DNA from: Geomonas sp. Red32
GTDB taxonomy: Bacteria > Desulfobacterota > Desulfuromonadia > Geobacterales > Geobacteraceae
Reading direction: 5' to 3'
NCBI RefSeq assembly: GCF_023652955.1
Contig: NZ_JAKLOY010000001.1
Location: 930,001-994,000 of the forward strand
Length of the DNA: 64,000 nt
The translations under genes were made by a program, and so were the position numbers. The notes beneath the pieces are model-generated. The model did not search any database, had not been told where the DNA came from, and saw only the letters and a program-made list of their open reading frames with translations. This document shows, piece by piece, positions 18,526 to 27,045 of the stretch (position 1 is its first letter; every line of letters begins with the position of its first letter).

Positions 18526-21174
18526 ATGACGCTTCAAGAGTATCAGAGGAAAAGGGATCTGACAAAGACACCGGAACCGGGTCCCGGTACTCATCAAGCG
18601 GAAGCCGGACTCCGGTTTGTTGTTCACAAACACGCCGCATCTCACCTGCACTATGATTTCCGGCTTGAGCTCGATGGGGTCTTGAAAAGCTGGGCCATTC
18701 CCAAAGGTCCTTCACTGGACCCGTCGATAAAGCGGCTGGCCATGATGGTCGAGGACCATCCCTATGAGTACGGCAGTTTCGAAGGGGTTATTCCCAAGGG
18801 GAACTACGGGGCGGGCGAGGTCATCATCTGGGACGAGGGGACGTATCATGCCCCGGGAGTGTCAGCCGCCGAAAGTGAGCCGCTGCTGCGCCGGGGACTG
18901 GAGAAGGGCGACCTGAAGTTCGTCCTGGATGGTGAAAAACTGAAAGGCGAATTCGCCCTGGTGAGAATCAAGGCGGACAAGGACAACACCTGGCTCCTGA
19001 TCAAGAAGAAGGACAGCTACGCCACCGATAAAGACGTGACCCGCCTCGACCGTTCGGTGGTCAGTAACGCCACCATTGAGGAGCTCAAGGAAGGGATTTC
19101 TCCCGCCAAGGAGCGCTACTCCGGCACAGGGTCCACAAAGGCACCAAGGTCCACGGGGGCCACGAGGCCCGTGCAGCCCGCAGAGTCAACGCCTTCCACG
19201 CCGCCGGCAGGCTCAACGCCGTCCGCACAATCCAAGTCCGCCCCCCCGCCCGAAGCCGCGCCACATCCTGCCCCGATGCCGCACCAGATAATCCCCATGC
19301 TTGCGGGGACCAGCGAGGAGCCGTTCGACGACCCGGACTGGGTATTCGAGATCAAACTGGACGGCTACCGTTCCGTCGCCGAGATAGAGAATGGCAACGT
19401 CCGGCTGTACTCCCGCAATAAGATCTCCTTCAACCAGCGCTTTCCCCAGGTTGCCGCCTCCCTTGCCGCCATCAAGGCGGAGGCTGTTCTCGACGGGGAA
19501 GTAGTGGCCCTCGACGAACAGGGAAGGTCCTATTTCCAGCTGTTGCAGAACAGCCAGCGGACCGGAGAGGGAAGCATCGTCTACTTCGTCTTCGATCTTC
19601 TCTATCTGAACGGGCAGGACCTGCGCCGCCTTCCCCTGCTCACCAGGAAAGAGATGCTCCGCGCCCTGCTTCCCGATCTTCCCAACGTTAAGTACAGCGA
19701 TCACCTTGCCGAGTTCGGCCGGGATTTCTTCGACCTGGCCCGCCAGAAGAACCTGGAAGGAATCATCGCCAAGCGGGGAGCCAGCCCGTACCTGACTGGT
19801 AAACGGAGCAAGGACTGGCTGAAGATCAAGATCCGTCTTCAGCAGGAAGCGGTCATCTGCGGCTTCACCGAACCGCGCGGAAGCAGGAAATGGCTCGGAT
19901 CGCTGGTGCTCGGCGTCTACGAAAATGACGAAATGATCTACATCGGGCTGACCGGCGGCGGTTTCGACGATGCCGCCCTCCAGGAGGTCCATGGAAAGCT
20001 CGTGCCGCTTATCCGGGAAAAGTCGCCGTTTCAGCAGAAGATCAAGACGGACATGCCGGTGACGTGGGTGAAGCCTGAACTCGTGTGCGAGGTGGAGTTC
20101 TCCGAGTGGACTGACGAAGGAGTGATGAGGATACCGATCTTCCTCGGGCTTCGGGAGGACAAGGACCCCAGACAGGTGGTCCGTGAAGTTTTCCCCGCCG
20201 AGGCCGACGCGCAGAACGCGCAGAAAGCGCTGGCCGCGCCAGAGGAGGCTCAATCCCCCCCTCCGAAAAGCCAGCTTCTCATCATCGACGGCCGGCGTCT
20301 GGAGCTTACCAACCTCGGCAAAGTCTTCTGGCCCGACGAAGGGTACATCAAGGGAGACGTCATCGACTACTACCGGACGGTGTCGCGCCTGATCCTCCCC
20401 CACCTGCAAGACCGCCCCGAATCGCTCTACCGCACCCCGCACGGCATCACCGAAGGAGGCTTCTTCCAAAAGGAAGCCGGCGCCCTCCCCCCTTCGTGGA
20501 TCGCCACCAAGGTGATCTATTCCAAGCACGTCGACAAGAATGTGAAATTCTTCGTCTGCCAGGACGAGGCGACCTTGGTGTACATGGCCAACCTCGGATG
20601 CATCGAGATCAATCCCTGGCTGTCACGGATCCAGAACCTCGATTACCCCGACTACCTCGTCATCGACCTCGATCCCGAGGATATCCCCTTCGAGAAGGTG
20701 GTGGAGACCGCCCTGGCGGTGCGCCGGGTACTCGAGCGGGCGGGCGCCACCAGCTTCCCCAAGACCTCCGGCGCCACCGGCATCCACATCTACGTCCCGC
20801 TGGGGGCCAAGTACGACTACCACCAGGCGGAACAGTTCGCTCACGTCATCGCGACCCTGGCCCATCAGCAGGTCCCGGAATTCACCAGTCTCCTCCGGAG
20901 CCCGTCGAAGCGGCAGAAAAAGGTCTACCTCGACTTTCTCCAGAACAAACCGGGGCAGACGCTGGCCGCTCCCTACAGCATCCGCCCCAGGCCCGGCGCC
21001 ACGGTCTCCACGCCCCTCAGGTGGGAAGAGGTCCAAGCCGGCCTCCACCCGAGCCAGTTCACCATCCGGAGCATCCTCAGGCGCCTGGAGCAGGTGGGAG
21101 ACCTGTTCGGCGGCGTGCTGGGACCCGGTATCGATATCGTAAGCTGTATCGACAACCTGGAGCGGGGAGGCTAG
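18526..21174 (+). CDS. ligD: Multifunctional DNA ligase D (PE-LIG-POL)
   Basis: An 882-residue non-homologous end-joining ligase. Residues about 1-190 form a 3'-phosphoesterase domain with HLHYDFR (H42, D44, R46) and a second His near 78. Residues 200-250 are a low-complexity Pro/Ser/Ala linker. Residues about 255-560 form the ATP-dependent ligase with nucleophile K277 in EIKLDGYR. Residues about 590-880 are the primase-polymerase domain with catalytic D714 and D716 (VIDLDPED). ATG at 18526 follows GGGAGGTAGGG. No ku gene lies in this window although the two are usually linked. Single gene, divergent from the small SAP-like protein. Confidence 0.97.
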   Translation: MTLQEYQRKRDLTKTPEPGPGTHQAEAGLRFVVHKHAASHLHYDFRLELDGVLKSWAIPKGPSLDPSIKRLAMMVEDHPYEYGSFEGVIPKGNYGAGEVIIWDEGTYHAPGVSAAESEPLLRRGLEKGDLKFVLDGEKLKGEFALVRIKADKDNTWLLIKKKDSYATDKDVTRLDRSVVSNATIEELKEGISPAKERYSGTGSTKAPRSTGATRPVQPAESTPSTPPAGSTPSAQSKSAPPPEAAPHPAPMPHQIIPMLAGTSEEPFDDPDWVFEIKLDGYRSVAEIENGNVRLYSRNKISFNQRFPQVAASLAAIKAEAVLDGEVVALDEQGRSYFQLLQNSQRTGEGSIVYFVFDLLYLNGQDLRRLPLLTRKEMLRALLPDLPNVKYSDHLAEFGRDFFDLARQKNLEGIIAKRGASPYLTGKRSKDWLKIKIRLQQEAVICGFTEPRGSRKWLGSLVLGVYENDEMIYIGLTGGGFDDAALQEVHGKLVPLIREKSPFQQKIKTDMPVTWVKPELVCEVEFSEWTDEGVMRIPIFLGLREDKDPRQVVREVFPAEADAQNAQKALAAPEEAQSPPPKSQLLIIDGRRLELTNLGKVFWPDEGYIKGDVIDYYRTVSRLILPHLQDRPESLYRTPHGITEGGFFQKEAGALPPSWIATKVIYSKHVDKNVKFFVCQDEATLVYMANLGCIEINPWLSRIQNLDYPDYLVIDLDPEDIPFEKVVETALAVRRVLERAGATSFPKTSGATGIHIYVPLGAKYDYHQAEQFAHVIATLAHQQVPEFTSLLRSPSKRQKKVYLDFLQNKPGQTLAAPYSIRPRPGATVSTPLRWEEVQAGLHPSQFTIRSILRRLEQVGDLFGGVLGPGIDIVSCIDNLERGG

Positions 21175-21250
21175 CTATCTAGCGTAAAGGGGGGTGTGCT
21201 ATACTGGCGGTAGCAGTAAGGGACGACAAAAAAACAGGAGGTGGACCGAT

Positions 21251-21427
21251 ATGTTGCGATGGGCTCTGATCTTCTTCATCATTTCCATCATCGCGGCGTT
21301 TTTCGGATTCGCCGGCGTCGCCACTGCGGCAGCAGGTATTGCAAAACTGCTCTTCTACCTGTTCCTCGCAGTAGCAGTGATCATGCTGATAGCAGGATTA
21401 CTTGCCGGACGAAGCATCACCCGATAG
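21251..21427 (+). CDS. DUF1328 small membrane protein
   Basis: A 58-residue YtjA/UPF0391-type protein with two hydrophobic helices: [18 protein letters not shown] and a C-terminal [19 protein letters not shown], separated by [17 protein letters not shown] at 21251 has AGGAGGTGGACCGAT before it. It follows ligD by about 75 bases with its own A-rich leader. Function of the family is unknown; members are often stress-induced. Confidence 0.88.
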   Translation: MLRWALIFFIISIIAAFFGFAGVATAAAGIAKLLFYLFLAVAVIMLIAGLLAGRSITR

Positions 21428-21611
21428 TTTCTCTCTCTTTAGATGTTCAGCTTCGATCGAATCAGGCGGCTCTTTGGCCGCCTTTTTCAATTCCTCCCCG
21501 ATTTTTACAACTCTGGTCCGGACCTTCGCAGTTGTAAAACAATATTTTATTTGCTATGGTGTCACCTGCCGAGGCGAGCCCGCCTGGCGAATCCACCACG
21601 AGGAGAGCCGA

Positions 21612-22091
21612 ATGGCCAATATCGTTGATTTCAAGAAAATGGATAAAACTATCAGGATCTTCGGTGTGGTCCAGATCGCGCTGGTGGCCCTGCTTGTCTT
21701 CATGGCGGTGGAGTTCCAGCAGAAACTGCGGATGCTCGGGCGGGAATACCGGTTCATGCACGGGGTGCTGGCGGCCTTCGCGTTCCAGATGCTGCTTTTC
21801 TTTCCGATCTTCAAGCTGGCCGGTAAGGACGCCGACCGGGACCTCTCGGTGATGGGGGGAACGCTGACCAGCGCCGAGATGAACGCGGTGGCCAAGAAGA
21901 AGCGCTTCAGCGATATCATCAAGATCGCCCTGCTGGGCTTTTTCGTGGTCTTCGCCACCGCTGCCCCGCCGGACCCTTTCATCCTGAGCGTCATCTACTA
22001 CAGCTTCATCCTCACCATCCTCACCTATCTCCAGTGCTACAACTTCCACGCGCGCAAGCTGAAAGAGCAGGTTAAGGCCGGGAGGAAATAG
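21612..22091 (+). CDS. Hypothetical four-helix membrane protein
   Basis: A 159-residue protein starting MANIVDFKKMDKTIRI at 21612 behind GAGGAGAGCCGA. Hydrophobic segments lie at about 17-37, 46-66, 97-115 and 120-140; the C-terminus (KLKEQVKAGRK) is basic and probably cytoplasmic. No family recognised. It is followed by a GC-rich palindromic repeat rather than a classical terminator. Confidence 0.7.
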   Translation: MANIVDFKKMDKTIRIFGVVQIALVALLVFMAVEFQQKLRMLGREYRFMHGVLAAFAFQMLLFFPIFKLAGKDADRDLSVMGGTLTSAEMNAVAKKKRFSDIIKIALLGFFVVFATAAPPDPFILSVIYYSFILTILTYLQCYNFHARKLKEQVKAGRK

Positions 22092-22097
22092 GCAAAA

Positions 22098-22180
22098 CCA
22101 CCCTCACCCCTCACCCTCTCCCCGAAAAGGGCGAGGGGTGCATTGGGGGAGAAGGTGGCCGAAGGGCGGGTGAGGGTAAG
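22098..22180. repeat. Family C palindromic repeat, copy 1
   Basis: The sequence opens with CCACCCTCACCCCTCACCCT and closes with GGCCGAAGGGCGGGTGAGGGT, so the outer arms are near-complementary, and an inner CCCC-GAAAAGGGCGAGGGG stem sits within. A related half-copy is at 26926-26980. Confidence 0.75.
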
Positions 22181-22230
22181 CTTGCCAAGCCCGAACGAGT
22201 TGATGAGCGTGTTATCGAAGCAGCAACACC

Positions 22231-22437
22231 TTACTTTTTAGAGTCCGCCGACTTGGCTCGCACCTGGGCGATCCGCTCCTCGGGGAGCCCCAGCCATTCG
22301 AGGAAACTCTGATGGCCGGTGGGATTCTCCCTCTCGAAGAGGGTATGCCAGTGCCCGACGGTTTCGTCATCCAATCCCAAAGCGCGGAACCTCAGGTTCC
22401 ACTCCTCAGGTGTCACCTTTCTTTCCTTCTTTTCCAT
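22231..22437 (-). CDS. Conserved-looking small protein (68 aa)
   Basis: A hydrophilic, mostly helical protein beginning MEKKERKVTPEEWNLRFRAL and ending in a charged tail. The start at 22437 follows TAGGAGGAATCCTT, a strong ribosome site. The centre (VGHWHTLFERENPTGH) has three His and two Trp-like aromatic positions but no Cys. No family recognised. Confidence 0.65.
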   Translation of the reverse strand: MEKKERKVTPEEWNLRFRALGLDDETVGHWHTLFERENPTGHQSFLEWLGLPEERIAQVRAKSADSKK

Positions 22438-22624
22438 AAGGATTCCTCCTAGTACGGGTCAGCCTAATTGTTCCAGATACTTGATCAGCTGTAAAGGGGA
22501 CCGCACTGTAAACGGTCTAAATCACCATCCTTTGTAGATTTTGCTGGACTACGGTGGCGCTCACACGTACCATTCAACCGACTACCCCTCAGGGGAACTA
22601 AAATCAGACAAAGGAAACATCCAT

Positions 22625-23125
22625 ATGGCAACAGCTAAACAGGGCGATAAGGTTCTTGTAAATTACGTCGGCACCCTCGAGGACGGTTCGATCTTCGACA
22701 GCACCATGCATGAGCATGATCACGATCATGGCTGCTGCGAGGACGACGACTGCGGCTGCGACGATGAAGGCTGCGGCTGCGAGACCGGCCCGATGGAGAT
22801 CACCATCGGCAACGAGGACTTCTTCCCGCAGATCGAGGAAGCCCTGGTCGGCATGGCCCCCGGCGAGAAGAAGACCATCGTCATCCCCGCTGAAGACGCC
22901 TTCGGCGAGTACGACGAGGAAGAGGTCTTCCAGATTCCCCGCGAGCAGCTTCCCCCCGAGATCACCCCCGAAGTCGGGATGGAACTCGAACTCTCCGGCG
23001 AGGACGAGGATCCGATCGGCGTTACCATCGTCGAGGTCAACGACGAGACCATCACCGTCGACGCCAACCATCCGCTGGCCGGCGAGGACATCACCTACGA
23101 AGTAGAGCTGGTCGAGATCCACTAA
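22625..23125 (+). CDS. slyD: SlyD-like FKBP peptidyl-prolyl isomerase with Cys/His insert
   Basis: A 166-residue FKBP isomerase of the SlyD type: VNYVGTLEDGSIFDST, then GPMEITIGNEDFFPQIEEALVGM, then an IF (chaperone) insert near 90-140. The unusual part is residues 29-55, between the first FKBP strands, which hold four alternating His (29, 31, 33, 35) and six Cys (37, 38, 43, 45, 50, 52) amid acidic residues. In enterobacterial SlyD the nickel-binding His/Cys tail is C-terminal, and this protein has no such tail. ATG at 22625 follows AAAGGAAACATCCAT. A metallochaperone role is inferred. Confidence 0.88.
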   Translation: MATAKQGDKVLVNYVGTLEDGSIFDSTMHEHDHDHGCCEDDDCGCDDEGCGCETGPMEITIGNEDFFPQIEEALVGMAPGEKKTIVIPAEDAFGEYDEEEVFQIPREQLPPEITPEVGMELELSGEDEDPIGVTIVEVNDETITVDANHPLAGEDITYEVELVEIH

Positions 23126-23148
23126 TAACCGGAGCATCACAAAACAAT

Positions 23149-23182
23149 GGGGGGACGGTCGACGGCCGTCCCCCCGCTTTTT
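23149..23182 (+). terminator. Intrinsic terminator after slyD
   Basis: GGGGGGACGG (23149-23158) pairs perfectly with CCGTCCCCCC (23166-23175), followed by GCTTTTT. Confidence 0.9.
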
Positions 23183-23201
23183 ATGGCACCATTTTTTCCC
23201 G

Positions 23202-24293
23202 ATGACCGTTACCTTCACTAAAAACAGTACCCACCTCCCGGCGGCCACCGCGCCCCATTCTCCGGAAGTATCCGAGGGGCACACCCCCGATCCCCACGGT
23301 ACCGGCCAGGCTCCACGGTACAGCGCCACGGGCCGGCTCCTTCCCTGGCGTTCCGGAGAAACCCCTCTCATGCTCGCCCCCATGCAAGGGCTCACCAACG
23401 GCGCCCTGCGTTCCCTCTTTATCGAATGGGTCCGCCCCGACGTGGTCTGTACCGAGTTCATGCGGGTCAACCCGGTGGCCGCCAAGAAGCGGTTGATGCC
23501 GAGCGACATCCGGGAGATTAGCGGCGACGAGATGGGCGTGCCGCTCATCGTGCAGTTGATCGGCCACGGCCGCGAGGCCCTGGTCTCCGCCGCCCAGGTT
23601 GCCCAGGACGCCGGAGCGATCCACCTCAACCTCAACATGGGATGCCCGTACGGGCGGATGACCAGCGGATTGACCGGCGGCGGGATGCTGAAACGCCCGG
23701 AACTCCTCGAAGAGATCCTCCCCGCCATGCGCGAGGCGATCACCGGGAGCTTCTCCGTCAAGCTCAGGGCCGGGTACGACGACCCGTCGCAGGTCTTTTC
23801 GCTCCTCCCGCTCTTCGAGAGGGCGAAGGTCGACTTCCTGGTCCTCCATCCGAGAACCGTCCGCCAGGCCTACCAGGGGTTCGCCGACCACTCCATCACC
23901 GCCGAGGTGGTGAAGCGGACGGACATCCCGGTGATTGCCAACGGCGACATCAGGAGTACCGCGGGAGGATTGCGGGTTCTCGAGGAGACCAAGGCGGCCG
24001 GGTTGATGCTCGGGCGGGGCGGGATCGGGGAGCCGATGCTCTTCGAGCGGCTGCGCGGGCGGGCCTGCGCTGAGCCGGACCTCCGGGAACGCGCCACCAC
24101 GCTGCACCGGTATCTGACGGAGCTGCTGCCGCGCTACGCGTCTCTTTTCTGCGGCGACGCGCACGTGCTCGGGAAGATAAAAGGGGTGGTGTCCAACGTC
24201 GAGGACTCTGAACTCGAGTACGAATTGAAAAGGTTGACGAGGTCAAAGACCCTCGATGCCTTCCGGCAAGCGCTGGAGGAATTGGCGCCGTAG
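23202..24293 (+). CDS. tRNA-dihydrouridine synthase family protein
   Basis: A FMN-dependent TIM-barrel enzyme reducing uridines in tRNA. The barrel opens LMLAPMQGLTNGALR, the catalytic Cys is in LNMGCPYGRMTSG, then VKLRAGYDD, LHPRTVRQAYQG and ANGDIRS follow, all Dus-type. The segment after the Cys (GRMTSGLTGGGML) differs from the usual AKK form of DusB. ATG at 23202 gives 363 residues with a non-conserved, Pro/His-rich 45-residue N-terminus and no good ribosome site; the true start may lie later but must be before 23370, where the barrel begins. Single gene. Confidence 0.88.
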   Translation: MTVTFTKNSTHLPAATAPHSPEVSEGHTPDPHGTGQAPRYSATGRLLPWRSGETPLMLAPMQGLTNGALRSLFIEWVRPDVVCTEFMRVNPVAAKKRLMPSDIREISGDEMGVPLIVQLIGHGREALVSAAQVAQDAGAIHLNLNMGCPYGRMTSGLTGGGMLKRPELLEEILPAMREAITGSFSVKLRAGYDDPSQVFSLLPLFERAKVDFLVLHPRTVRQAYQGFADHSITAEVVKRTDIPVIANGDIRSTAGGLRVLEETKAAGLMLGRGGIGEPMLFERLRGRACAEPDLRERATTLHRYLTELLPRYASLFCGDAHVLGKIKGVVSNVEDSELEYELKRLTRSKTLDAFRQALEELAP

Positions 24294-24364
24294 AGGAATC
24301 ACCGGACGGCAACGGGAGCCGAGGCGGAGCCGGAGCGTGAACCGCAACGGCTGCTGGAAGCAGG

Positions 24365-25612
24365 CTACTTCTCCTCCCAATAATCCTTGGCAAAGAAGAA
24401 GAGGGCGATGGCGACCGCCAGGCAGGCGATAGGAAGCTGGAAGGCGGCGTGGAACGCCTGGGCGGAGGTCTCGGGAGCCGTTTTCTTGTACGACCCGATG
24501 ATCACCCCCATTGCCTGCTGCATGGAGGCGGCGCCGAGCAGAACGAAGAAGTTCACCGAGGTGAGCGCGGTCCCGACGATGCGGACCGGGAACATCGAGC
24601 GGACGATCGGATAGATCAAAGCCCCGCTGGAGACCCCGATCCCCAGCACGAAGAAAAGCCCCCACAACGCCGGCGCCGGCAAAAGCTCCACCCACCCGAG
24701 GAAGCTCGTCATGAGCAGCAGCAGGAGCACCTGGCCGGCCAGCAGCATCTTTTTATAGGAGTGCAGTACCTTCCTCGCCACGTTGTCTGTGAAGAGGCTC
24801 CCCACGATGAAGCCGAGCGAGGTACACATCAACGCCTTCCCCGTCGCCTCGCGAGAAAGCTTCAGCACTTCCATCAGGTAAGGCCCGCCCCACAGTGCCT
24901 GCACCGCCAGGTAATTCCCGTACCAGGCGAAGGCCACCCCCCCGAGCAGCAGGAAATCCCGGCTCCCGAAGATCCGTTTCCAGGCCTCCACCATACCTAT
25001 CGGGGAGTGGTGCTCCTCCGCTGCCGCCAGTTGGAGCGGCGGCCGGTCCCTCACGACGAGGTAGACGAAGAAGGTCGCCACCGCCTGGAGGATACCGACC
25101 GCCAGGAAGGAATTGCGCCACCCGGTCATGGCGACGGCAACCGCCAGCGGGGCCGTCCCCGCCAGGTTACCGAGGTTCCCCGCCGCCACCATCAACCCCG
25201 ACAGTCTTCCGAACTCCTGCTTGGTGAACCAATGGCTGAAGACCGCCAAGGATGCCATCAGGACGCAGGCGGTACCGGCGCCGATCAGCACCCGCCCCGC
25301 CATGGCGGCTTCCATGCCGGCAGCCTGGGAGAAGATGATCCCCCCGGCCGCAGTCAACATGCCGCTTACGCTTATCACCAGCCGGCTGCCGAGGCGGTCG
25401 ATGAGGGGTCCCAGCGGAAGCTGCGCCGCGGCATAGACGTAGAACAGGATGCTCGACAGCGATCCGAGCTGGACCGGATTGAGCTGCAGGTCGCGCGCGA
25501 GGTCCTTCGCTACCACCGCCAGCGAGACGCGGTAGAAGTAGACCAGGATGTAGACCAGGGCCAAGACGAAAAAGATCTCCCAGCGCTGGCGGCGCAGACG
25601 TTTGTCGAGCAT
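24365..25612 (-). CDS. MFS transporter
   Basis: A 415-residue major facilitator with about 12 hydrophobic segments. The loop-2 motif is seen as GPLIDRLGSRLV after TM2, and GRVLIGAGTA in TM4 fits sugar-phosphate or organic-acid type carriers. The start at 25612 (MLDKRLRRQRWEIFF) is preferred to one seven codons earlier because CGGAGGATCGCG lies before it. Converges with the dus gene. Substrate cannot be told from sequence. Confidence 0.88.
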   Translation of the reverse strand: MLDKRLRRQRWEIFFVLALVYILVYFYRVSLAVVAKDLARDLQLNPVQLGSLSSILFYVYAAAQLPLGPLIDRLGSRLVISVSGMLTAAGGIIFSQAAGMEAAMAGRVLIGAGTACVLMASLAVFSHWFTKQEFGRLSGLMVAAGNLGNLAGTAPLAVAVAMTGWRNSFLAVGILQAVATFFVYLVVRDRPPLQLAAAEEHHSPIGMVEAWKRIFGSRDFLLLGGVAFAWYGNYLAVQALWGGPYLMEVLKLSREATGKALMCTSLGFIVGSLFTDNVARKVLHSYKKMLLAGQVLLLLLMTSFLGWVELLPAPALWGLFFVLGIGVSSGALIYPIVRSMFPVRIVGTALTSVNFFVLLGAASMQQAMGVIIGSYKKTAPETSAQAFHAAFQLPIACLAVAIALFFFAKDYWEEK

Positions 25613-25852
25613 CGCGATCCTCCGGCTGGGCACTCTAACACACAGTTATCCATGGGTAAAGTAACCGCTCGACGCTTTACGTCACCTCACTGACACAGCA
25701 TCTCTTGGGCATACCCGATATCGCTCTCTTGATACGGCCGGGAATTGGGATACTCTCTTTTGAGTCAGCCGCCATGCTATGACAGTTCTTTCCATTGCAG
25801 CCCTGCCACTTTCTCCTTGCCGGTTTCACGAAATTCAGCAGCGAGGTTCCCA

Positions 25853-26893
25853 ATGTTTCTCGAAAGCGATATAAAGCTCGGATTCTCCGACGTTTTGATC
25901 AGACCGAAAAGGTCGAATCTTAAGAGCAGGTCGGAGGTCGACCTCTTGAGGACCTTCAAGTTTCTCCACAGCGGGTACGAATGGAGCGGCGTGCCGATCA
26001 TCGCGGCAAATATGGATTCCACCGGCACCTTCGAAATCGCCGACGTGCTGGCCAGGCATGGCATGTTGACTGCCGTCCACAAGCACTACTCCCCCTCGGA
26101 CTGGGATGCCTATCTCCGCGACCGGCCGGAGGGGATCTACTCACGCATCATGGTCAGTACCGGCACCTCATCCGAGGACTACACCCGGCTCTGTAAGATC
26201 CTCACCAAGCATCCGCTGCTCGATTTCATCTGCGTTGACGTCGCCAACGGATACTCCGAGAGCTTCGTTGCCTTCGTGAGGAAAGTGCGGGACACCTTTC
26301 CGAGGAAGACGATCGCGGCGGGAAACGTGGTGACGGGGGAGATGGTCGAGGAGCTGCTCCTCTCCGGGGCCGACATCGTCAAGGTCGGCATCGGCCCCGG
26401 CTCGGTCTGCACGACGCGGATCAAAGCGGGAGTCGGCTATCCTCAGCTCTCGGCTGTGATCGAATGCGCGGATGCCGCTCACGGGCTGGGGGGAAGGATC
26501 ATTTCCGACGGCGGATGCACCTGCCCCGGCGACGTGGCCAAGGCCTTCGGCGGTGGAGCCGATTTCGTCATGCTGGGTGGGATGTTCGCCGGTCACGAGG
26601 AGAGCGGCGGTGAGCTGGTCATGAAGGACGGGAAGCCGTACAAACTCTTCTACGGTATGAGCTCGATCACCGCCATGGAGAAGCATGCCGGCGGGGTCGC
26701 CAAGTACCGGGCGTCGGAGGGGAAAATGGTGGAGATACCGTACCGCGGTGCGATCGAGGATACGGTGAGGGAGATCCTCGGGGGCGTGCGCTCCGCCTGC
26801 ACCTACGTGGGCGCCGGGGCGCTGAAGGAGCTGACCAAGAGAACGACGTTTATCAGGGTGCAGGAGCAGGAGAACAGGATATTTGAGGAGTAG
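25853..26893 (+). CDS. guaC: GMP reductase
   Basis: A 346-residue IMPDH/GMPR-family enzyme, the length of E. coli GuaC. It converts GMP to IMP with [19 protein letters not shown] at the N-terminus, [23 protein letters not shown] loop with the catalytic Cys (GSVCTTR) and [17 protein letters not shown] are visible, and there is no CBS insert, which separates it from IMP dehydrogenase. ATG at 25853 follows GCGAGGTTCCC. It stands alone; a palindromic repeat follows. Confidence 0.93.
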   Translation: MFLESDIKLGFSDVLIRPKRSNLKSRSEVDLLRTFKFLHSGYEWSGVPIIAANMDSTGTFEIADVLARHGMLTAVHKHYSPSDWDAYLRDRPEGIYSRIMVSTGTSSEDYTRLCKILTKHPLLDFICVDVANGYSESFVAFVRKVRDTFPRKTIAAGNVVTGEMVEELLLSGADIVKVGIGPGSVCTTRIKAGVGYPQLSAVIECADAAHGLGGRIISDGGCTCPGDVAKAFGGGADFVMLGGMFAGHEESGGELVMKDGKPYKLFYGMSSITAMEKHAGGVAKYRASEGKMVEIPYRGAIEDTVREILGGVRSACTYVGAGALKELTKRTTFIRVQEQENRIFEE

Positions 26894-26925
26894 CCGGGCG
26901 GGGTGGTGTCCACCGCCGCCTTAAA

Positions 26926-26980
26926 ACCTTCCCTCACCCGGCCTTCGGCCACCCTCTCCCCCAAGGGGGGCGAGGGTATA
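26926..26980. repeat. Family C palindromic repeat, half copy
   Basis: CCCTCACCCGGCCTTCGGCC followed by ACCCTCTCCC and a CCCCC-AAGGGGGGCGAGGG stem, related to 22098-22180 in the reversed orientation. It lies between the converging guaC and ovoA genes. Confidence 0.7.
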
Positions 26981-27045
26981 TTCAATGGCGACATTCGGCG
27001 CCCTCCCCCCAATCGGGACAGAGGATTATTAAGCGCGTTTTCGCC

